Source: JANLIQ01 sp964362925
GTDB taxonomy: Bacteria > Patescibacteriota > UBA1384 > 2-12-FULL-50-11
Assembly: GCA_964362925.1 (NCBI GenBank)
Contig: CAYIGA010000009.1
Location: 1 to 26,570, forward strand
DNA length: 26,570 nucleotides
Reading direction: 5' to 3'
Shown here: piece by piece, positions 22,119 through 26,570 of the stretch
Numbering within the stretch: the stretch's first letter is position 1
Layout: each line of letters starts with the position of its first letter
Notes under the pieces: generated by a model
What the model was told of the DNA's origin: nothing
Databases searched by the model: none
The model's input: only the letters and a program-made list of their open reading frames with translations
Translations under genes and position numbers: made by a program

Positions 22119-22790
22119 ATGACTAGAACCCTCATCCCAAAGATTGAAGGACCGAACAAATTTAAAAAATTCATCTCCCCCTATTTTAAACATTTAGCAA
22201 AAAGGCATGGGGGTTTGTTTCGAGGAGCGAATTTCGAGTTTAGAGTTTCCTCAAAGAGGGGTTTCACCTTACTAGAGTCCTTAGCCGTCATCTCGATACT
22301 CGGTGTTTTGGCGACGACGGCGATTTACACTTACACCAGCGCTACCTCGCGGAGTCGCGATGCCAGACGGAAGTCCGATCTAACAGCGATTAGTTTAGGT
22401 TTTCAAGCTCGCCATGACGTCCAAACTTGTTCTAACGCCAATGATATCGGTTATTACCCGGGACGCAATCTTGGTTGGCCAGCGGACGGACGTTGGAAAT
22501 CGACAGAAATCCTCAGAACTCTCAACAACGATTGCGGATCATTTTCGGAATTTTTAATTACCGTCCCCACCGATCCAAGGGAGGGAAACGGTGGGCTAAT
22601 CTACCGGTTTGATCTCTCTAATCAAAACGACGTCATCGGTCGTCATTATCGCTTGACGGCAAAACTCGAGAAAACGCCAAACGAGACCGAGCAGGCCGGT
22701 CTTGCCAGAGCCAAGTTAGTGTGGGAGAATTCATTTGGTGGGGTTGTTAATACCTTTCCCCCCGACTACAACTACATAGTCGGCAATTAG
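22119..22790 (+). CDS. Type IV pilin-like protein (prepilin-type N-terminal signal)
   Basis: A 223-residue protein with the prepilin peptidase/methylation motif SKRG48-FTLLES, where F49 would be residue 1 and E53 the conserved Glu+5, then the hydrophobic helix LAVISILGVLATTAIYTYTSA (about 54-74). The globular part has two cysteine-flanked stretches (C at about 107 and 146) and YYPGRN and VPTDP motifs as in minor pilins or pseudopilins of type II/IV systems. The leader before the cleavage site is 48 residues, much longer than usual. A TTG at 22215 would give a 16-residue leader instead, and the DNA there is simple repeat-like. No pilus assembly genes are in the window. Role in surface attachment or DNA uptake is inference. 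Confidence 0.8.
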   Translation: MTRTLIPKIEGPNKFKKFISPYFKHLAKRHGGLFRGANFEFRVSSKRGFTLLESLAVISILGVLATTAIYTYTSATSRSRDARRKSDLTAISLGFQARHDVQTCSNANDIGYYPGRNLGWPADGRWKSTEILRTLNNDCGSFSEFLITVPTDPREGNGGLIYRFDLSNQNDVIGRHYRLTAKLEKTPNETEQAGLARAKLVWENSFGGVVNTFPPDYNYIVGN

Positions 22791-22816
22791 CCCCGTTTCG
22801 TCCAACTTCTTAACTC

Positions 22817-24454
22817 ATGATTTTTGGTCAGTTACATCAGACTGTTCGTAGTGCCTATCGAAAGATTTACCAAACCGATCCGCCGCGATTCGACGTCGAA
22901 TCAGCCGCTCATAAAATGTTTGGCGATTTTTCAACCAATATCGCGCTGGTCGCTAGCGCCGAGCGCGATATCTCGCCGATGATGCTCGCTCAAAAATTAG
23001 TGGCCGAGCTTGAGTCGAGTCAGGTTTTTCGTCGGGTTTCAGTCACTACCCCCGGCTTTATCAACTTCACCGTTTCCGACGAGCATTTACTCTCAACAGT
23101 CAAAGCAATTATCAAGTTACCCGACGCCATCGGTCGAAGCGATTTAGGCAAAGAAACTCGAGTCCTGGTTGAATATGTTTCCGCTAATCCGACCGGGCCG
23201 TTGACTTTGGCCAACGGCCGCGGTGCTTTTGTCGGCGAAACGATCGCCCGGGTTTTGGAGTTATATGGTTGTACAGTCATGCGCGAGTATTACGTCAACG
23301 ATCGGGGCAGCCAGATCGAAACCTTGGGGCATTCAATTCAAAAAGACGACAAGGCCGAGTATCGCGGTCAGTATATAGACGAGCTAGCCAAACGAATTGT
23401 CGCTCACCCGCTCGTCTCTCGCCAAAAAGCAGCTCGACATAAAGAAAAAGATCCGTTGGCCGTTGGCGAAAAGGGCTCGGCAATTGTGATGGAGGAGATG
23501 ATTAAGCCACTCCTCAAAAAAATCGGGATCAATTTTCATCAATTTTTCTCCGAATCCTCGCTTTACCAGACCGGTGTTTATAAAAAATCTTTAGAATTGT
23601 TGAAGGTCAAGGGCTACGTCTACGAAGCCGAAGGCGCGACCTGGCTAGCGACGACTCGTTTTGGCGACGACAAAGATCGAGTCTTGATCCGTTCGTCCGG
23701 CCAAGAAACTTATTTTGCCTCCGATATTGCCTATCACAGCTTTAAAATTCAGCGGGGCTACCATCGTTTAATCAATGTTGTCGGCGCCGATCATTACACC
23801 TACACGACCGAGCTAACTAAGGTTGTTGAGGGGATTTTGCGACATCATTATATGTGGGGCGGTTCGTTGGAGTGGGTGGTAACGCAATTAGTTCGCCTTA
23901 TTAAGGACGGTCAAGAAATAAAAATGTCTAAACGAGCCGGGACTTACGTGGCCTTGGACGACGTTTTGGCTGAAATTGGGCCGGACGTTGCTCGATTCTT
24001 TTTTCTTAATAAAAGCACCGATACCCACTTGGATTTTGATCTCAATATCGCCATGTCCAACTCCAACCAAAATCCGGTTTTCTACATTCAATACGCTTAC
24101 GCTCGCATCTCTTCTATTTTCCGCCAATTTTCCGCCTCTGACGACTTTGTTTTACCTGATAAAATAATCATCACTCACCCAATTGAACGACAGCTCCTGC
24201 TCCGGATTATCCAATTTCCCGATTTAGTCGAAGAGATCGCTGGCAATTTAGAGGTTCATCGTCTGACCCATTATGCGACCGCTTTAGCGACCGACTTACA
24301 TACCTTCTACGAAACAGTTCGGGTCGTCGGCGAAGAGACGGAAATTGCTAATTCTCGTCTGGCGATTCTGAAAGCGACCAGTTTAACTATCAAAAAAACT
24401 CTGGATTTAATCGGCATTACCGCGCCCAGTCGGATGGTCGCTAAAGAGAGCTAG
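22817..24454 (+). CDS. argS: Arginine--tRNA ligase
   Basis: A 545-residue class I synthetase charging tRNA-Arg. The N-terminal Arg-specific domain (about 1-85) contains FGDFSTNIALV. The catalytic domain has EYVSANPTGPLTLANGRGA (about 119-137): the position of HIGH reads TLAN (130-133), a clear departure from HVGH/HIGH. REYYVNDRGSQIE and the tRNA-binding stretch with VGADHYTYTTEL follow. KMSKR is intact (about 369-373, EIKMSKRAGTYV). The C-terminal DALR anticodon domain ends with NSRLAILKATSLTIKKTLDLIGI. Every other landmark supports ArgRS. Its 3' end overlaps the convergent gene by 14 bp. Confidence 0.95.
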   Translation: MIFGQLHQTVRSAYRKIYQTDPPRFDVESAAHKMFGDFSTNIALVASAERDISPMMLAQKLVAELESSQVFRRVSVTTPGFINFTVSDEHLLSTVKAIIKLPDAIGRSDLGKETRVLVEYVSANPTGPLTLANGRGAFVGETIARVLELYGCTVMREYYVNDRGSQIETLGHSIQKDDKAEYRGQYIDELAKRIVAHPLVSRQKAARHKEKDPLAVGEKGSAIVMEEMIKPLLKKIGINFHQFFSESSLYQTGVYKKSLELLKVKGYVYEAEGATWLATTRFGDDKDRVLIRSSGQETYFASDIAYHSFKIQRGYHRLINVVGADHYTYTTELTKVVEGILRHHYMWGGSLEWVVTQLVRLIKDGQEIKMSKRAGTYVALDDVLAEIGPDVARFFFLNKSTDTHLDFDLNIAMSNSNQNPVFYIQYAYARISSIFRQFSASDDFVLPDKIIITHPIERQLLLRIIQFPDLVEEIAGNLEVHRLTHYATALATDLHTFYETVRVVGEETEIANSRLAILKATSLTIKKTLDLIGITAPSRMVAKES

Positions 24455-26327
24455 ATAAACTTAAATGATAGATCTGACTACCGGCGGCGACCCAAAATTT
24501 GGTTGGGCTAGTTGGGTCAAGAACGATATCGGCGATTTTAGCGTTAGATACCAAAAAAATCGTACCGACTCCAGCGTCGTTGCTATCGAATAAGTAGATT
24601 GTTCGTCCAGAACCCAGAACGGTGAAAGTGGCGCCCTCGCTGGCGGCGATTTTGACCGGTCCGTCAACAAACGGCGCCTGAAATTTGGTTTTGGAGACAG
24701 TATTTCTGGCGAACTCGACTACCAAGCCGTCACTGTCGGCGATTAGAACTTTGCCGTTAATAGCGATGTCGCTAGGTTTAGCGACCAAGGACAGATTTTC
24801 GGCTTTGTTGTATATCGCTACGCCGGCTAGATCGCCAGCAAACTTATTGACTCGGTAGGTTGTTTTGGAGACAAGATTGGTCAGATAAAGATTACCCTGA
24901 TAATTATCGACCAATTTTGGTCCCGTCGCCATCGGGCTTTCTTGGGTTAAGGCCAGCGGTTGATTGTTGGTGCCGTCCAGGCGCCAGATGTTGCCGGCCG
25001 TATCGGTGGCGATAATTTTTGCCTGGTCAAAGGCGGTTAGCGAGACCGGATCAGTAATCAGAGTTCTTTGGGCTATTTGGGTTAATAACGAACCGTTATT
25101 AACCCAAATCTGACCCTGACTATCTATTATGAGTAGCTGGTTGTTCAATGTCTCTAAGGCGACAATATCCCGAGGCATATCAGTGATAGTTGCTGGTTCG
25201 TCAGCGAGAAAGATTAGCTGATTTTTCAGTAAATCGGCCAACTCCGTTTTGTCCTCGTCGTCGAGTGATTGGTAGGCGTCAAGGGTAAATTTCTCGACCA
25301 AACCATTTAATAATTTATCGGCTGGTAAATCCCGGAGTTCGGTGTATAGGGATGTTTTGGTACTATTGCCTGCCTGACCGTCTCGAAATCGTTGAAAACC
25401 AATCCAGATACCAACCGCCAAAACAATAAAAATTAGAATAATTGGCAAATAGCGCTTACCCAGGCCGAGTAGTTTGGCAATCGATGTCGAATTACTTTCA
25501 GGAGGCGGATCGTCCTGGCGGAAATGATCCTTAACTAGGCTACGCCAAGTCCGGCTAATCAAACCACCGAGACGAACAACTAGCTTGGTTAAAGCACCAA
25601 AATTAATTACTAGCAAGTCTAATCGCGACCGATTTGACTTGGGTGGGCTTGACTCGCCCCAAAGGATTAATTGATTGATAGTAGAGAAGTCGGCGTTAAA
25701 ATGCAAGAGCACCCCGGCCGATTTCTGATCGTTATTCAATTGGTCTAGCTGGCTAATCTTCGTCCCAATGGCCGTTACCTCATCATCCAACCAGACTTTA
25801 CTGTCTAAGCCGGCCAAAATCGAGTAAAAAGTATCGTTGGCGATCAACAGCCAATCATTTTTTCTCATATCACCGCTAGTTACGGTGGCAAAATTTTCGT
25901 TGTAAGTATTTTTAGAACCGATAATAGTTGCCAATTTGCCATTTCTTTGTAGGCCAAGTTTGGCCGTACCGATGCCGGAAGAGTGAATTTGGTCTGACTC
26001 CAATAATACCGCGACAGATGAAACGGGGGACTTAGTCTGGTTGAGGGCTTCTTGGACGGCTCGATTAGTTTCCTTGAGAGTAGTTTCGAAGCGGGTTAGA
26101 TAGGAATTGGCTTCAGTTCGTAAGAATTCCCGAACCAAGCTATTGAGTATTTTCCGACCGAGCTCACTTGCGGGGTGCCAAGGATTGATGATTTCAACCA
26201 ACACAACTATCGCCACGGGCTTACTAAACATCTCGAAGCGATGAAGGTGAGTCGCTAAAAATCGATCGCTCAAGTGTTCTTTGTAATCAAAACGCAATAT
26301 GTCATACGGTAGTATTTGTTCATCCAT
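24441..26327 (-). CDS. Degenerate PP2C-like domain, membrane span and extracytoplasmic propeller-like protein
   Basis: A protein of 628 residues from ATG 26327. The open frame extends upstream to 26447, but those 40 codons (with a CCC run) are read from palindromic repeat DNA, so I prefer the inner start (MDEQILPYDILRF). Residues about 1-230 resemble PP2C phosphatases: SDRF near the start, SSVAVLL, GTAKLGLQRNGKLATIIGS and DWLLIANDTFYSIL match the family's core strands. The metal-binding DG-x-GG stretch is replaced by EIINPWHPASELG and other catalytic aspartates are not seen, so it is probably a pseudophosphatase. One membrane span (about 292-312, YLPIILIFIVLAVGIWIGF) leads to an outer half of repeated beta-strand units (QLLIIDSQGQIWV, KIIATDTAGNIWRLDG, GKVLIADSDGLVVEF) like an NHL/propeller sensor. 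A sensing role is inferred. Confidence 0.7.
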   Translation of the reverse strand: MDEQILPYDILRFDYKEHLSDRFLATHLHRFEMFSKPVAIVVLVEIINPWHPASELGRKILNSLVREFLRTEANSYLTRFETTLKETNRAVQEALNQTKSPVSSVAVLLESDQIHSSGIGTAKLGLQRNGKLATIIGSKNTYNENFATVTSGDMRKNDWLLIANDTFYSILAGLDSKVWLDDEVTAIGTKISQLDQLNNDQKSAGVLLHFNADFSTINQLILWGESSPPKSNRSRLDLLVINFGALTKLVVRLGGLISRTWRSLVKDHFRQDDPPPESNSTSIAKLLGLGKRYLPIILIFIVLAVGIWIGFQRFRDGQAGNSTKTSLYTELRDLPADKLLNGLVEKFTLDAYQSLDDEDKTELADLLKNQLIFLADEPATITDMPRDIVALETLNNQLLIIDSQGQIWVNNGSLLTQIAQRTLITDPVSLTAFDQAKIIATDTAGNIWRLDGTNNQPLALTQESPMATGPKLVDNYQGNLYLTNLVSKTTYRVNKFAGDLAGVAIYNKAENLSLVAKPSDIAINGKVLIADSDGLVVEFARNTVSKTKFQAPFVDGPVKIAASEGATFTVLGSGRTIYLFDSNDAGVGTIFLVSNAKIADIVLDPTSPTKFWVAAGSQIYHLSLSSSL

Positions 26328-26378
26328 GACTTGGCTTGGTTGTAGCAGAGTCACGAGGCAACAGCAAGCCGAATTGTC

Positions 26379-26570
26379 TATAGTGAGCGTACCACTCACT
26401 ATAGTGGCCGGTACGGCCACTTCGACTGTCGGTATCCCGCAGTCCATAGTCGCTGGTATATCGGAAATTTTATACCTGCGACTAAGTCGTGCGGTTTTAC
26501 CGCCGACTATAGTCGGCGGGATACGCCTCGTAAAGCTCGCGGTTTCACCGTTCGCTATAGTCGGCGGAAT
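26379..26570. repeat. Array of palindromic repeat units (REP/MITE-like) at the window end
   Basis: Nearly every base belongs to a hairpin. AGTGAG/CTCACT is followed by AGTGGCCG with CGGCCACT around a 3-base loop (about 26403-26421). AGTCGCtGGTATA (26448-26460) pairs with TATACCtGCGACT (26471-26483). AGTCGtGCGGT (26485-26495) pairs with ACCGCcGACT (26499-26508). CCGCCGACTATAGTCGGCGG (26500-26519) is a perfect 20-bp palindrome. TAGTCGGCGG recurs at the very end, with the 33-base unit shared with recJ between. It continues beyond the window. It lies upstream of the PP2C-like gene, whose reading frame runs into it. Confidence 0.75.

Noticed and set aside
1..26570. Recoded UGA (SR1/Gracilibacteria-type code)
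   Set aside because: TGA ends several genes at the expected length, including phhB and recJ, and in-frame TGA within genes is not needed.

Overview
This 26.6-kb window looks like a chromosomal segment of an uncultured, small-genome bacterium, most likely of the Candidate Phyla Radiation (Patescibacteria). The reasons are compact MurF-type ligases without the usual N-terminal domain, many genes with no visible Shine-Dalgarno sequence, an ArgRS with a non-canonical HIGH motif, a dcw cluster missing several members, and PBP and pilin genes of the simple kind common in that group. TGA acts as a normal stop (for example in recJ and phhB), so this is not a UGA=Gly lineage. The taxonomic placement is inference from gene content; no 16S rRNA or tRNA gene is present.

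Layout. Positions 1-1,700 hold a minus-strand pterin-4a-carbinolamine dehydratase (phhB) and a divergent plus-strand gene for a protein built from several helix-turn-helix segments and a Cys4 zinc site, with its own promoter and terminator. Positions 1,700-14,800 are a division and cell wall (dcw) cluster: mraZ (behind four perfectly 10-bp-phased GTGG boxes), rsmH, ftsL-like, ftsI, a small membrane ORF, a displaced ftsI 3'-end fragment, murF, mraY, murD, ftsW, murG, murC and ftsQ. murE, murB, ddl, ftsA and ftsZ are not here. Positions 14,900-18,000 hold recJ and radA (4-bp overlap), apparently following in the same direction. From 18,000 to 20,863 a bifunctional class A PBP lies on the minus strand, divergent from tyrS. 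tyrS, a lone type IV pilin-like gene and argS follow on the plus strand. A minus-strand gene (degenerate PP2C domain, one membrane segment, propeller-like outer domain) converges on argS. The window ends in a dense array of palindromic repeats.

How the genes work together. MurC, MurD and MurF extend the UDP-MurNAc peptide, MraY makes lipid I and MurG makes lipid II. FtsW with FtsI, held by FtsL and FtsQ, polymerises and cross-links septal wall, and the class A PBP adds a separate glycosyltransferase/transpeptidase. MraZ is expected to autoregulate the cluster.

The most unusual signals are not new genes but sequence exchange and repeats. The 3' end of ftsI exists twice around a small foreign-looking membrane ORF, and the copies differ mostly at synonymous sites. 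Several intergenic spacers carry inverted repeats with a shared vocabulary, and in at least three places (murD, recJ, the ftsI fragment) the repeats supply the C-terminal codons. A palindrome sits in frame in murF where part of the central domain appears to be missing. A roughly 100-nt potentially bistable RNA precedes rsmH.
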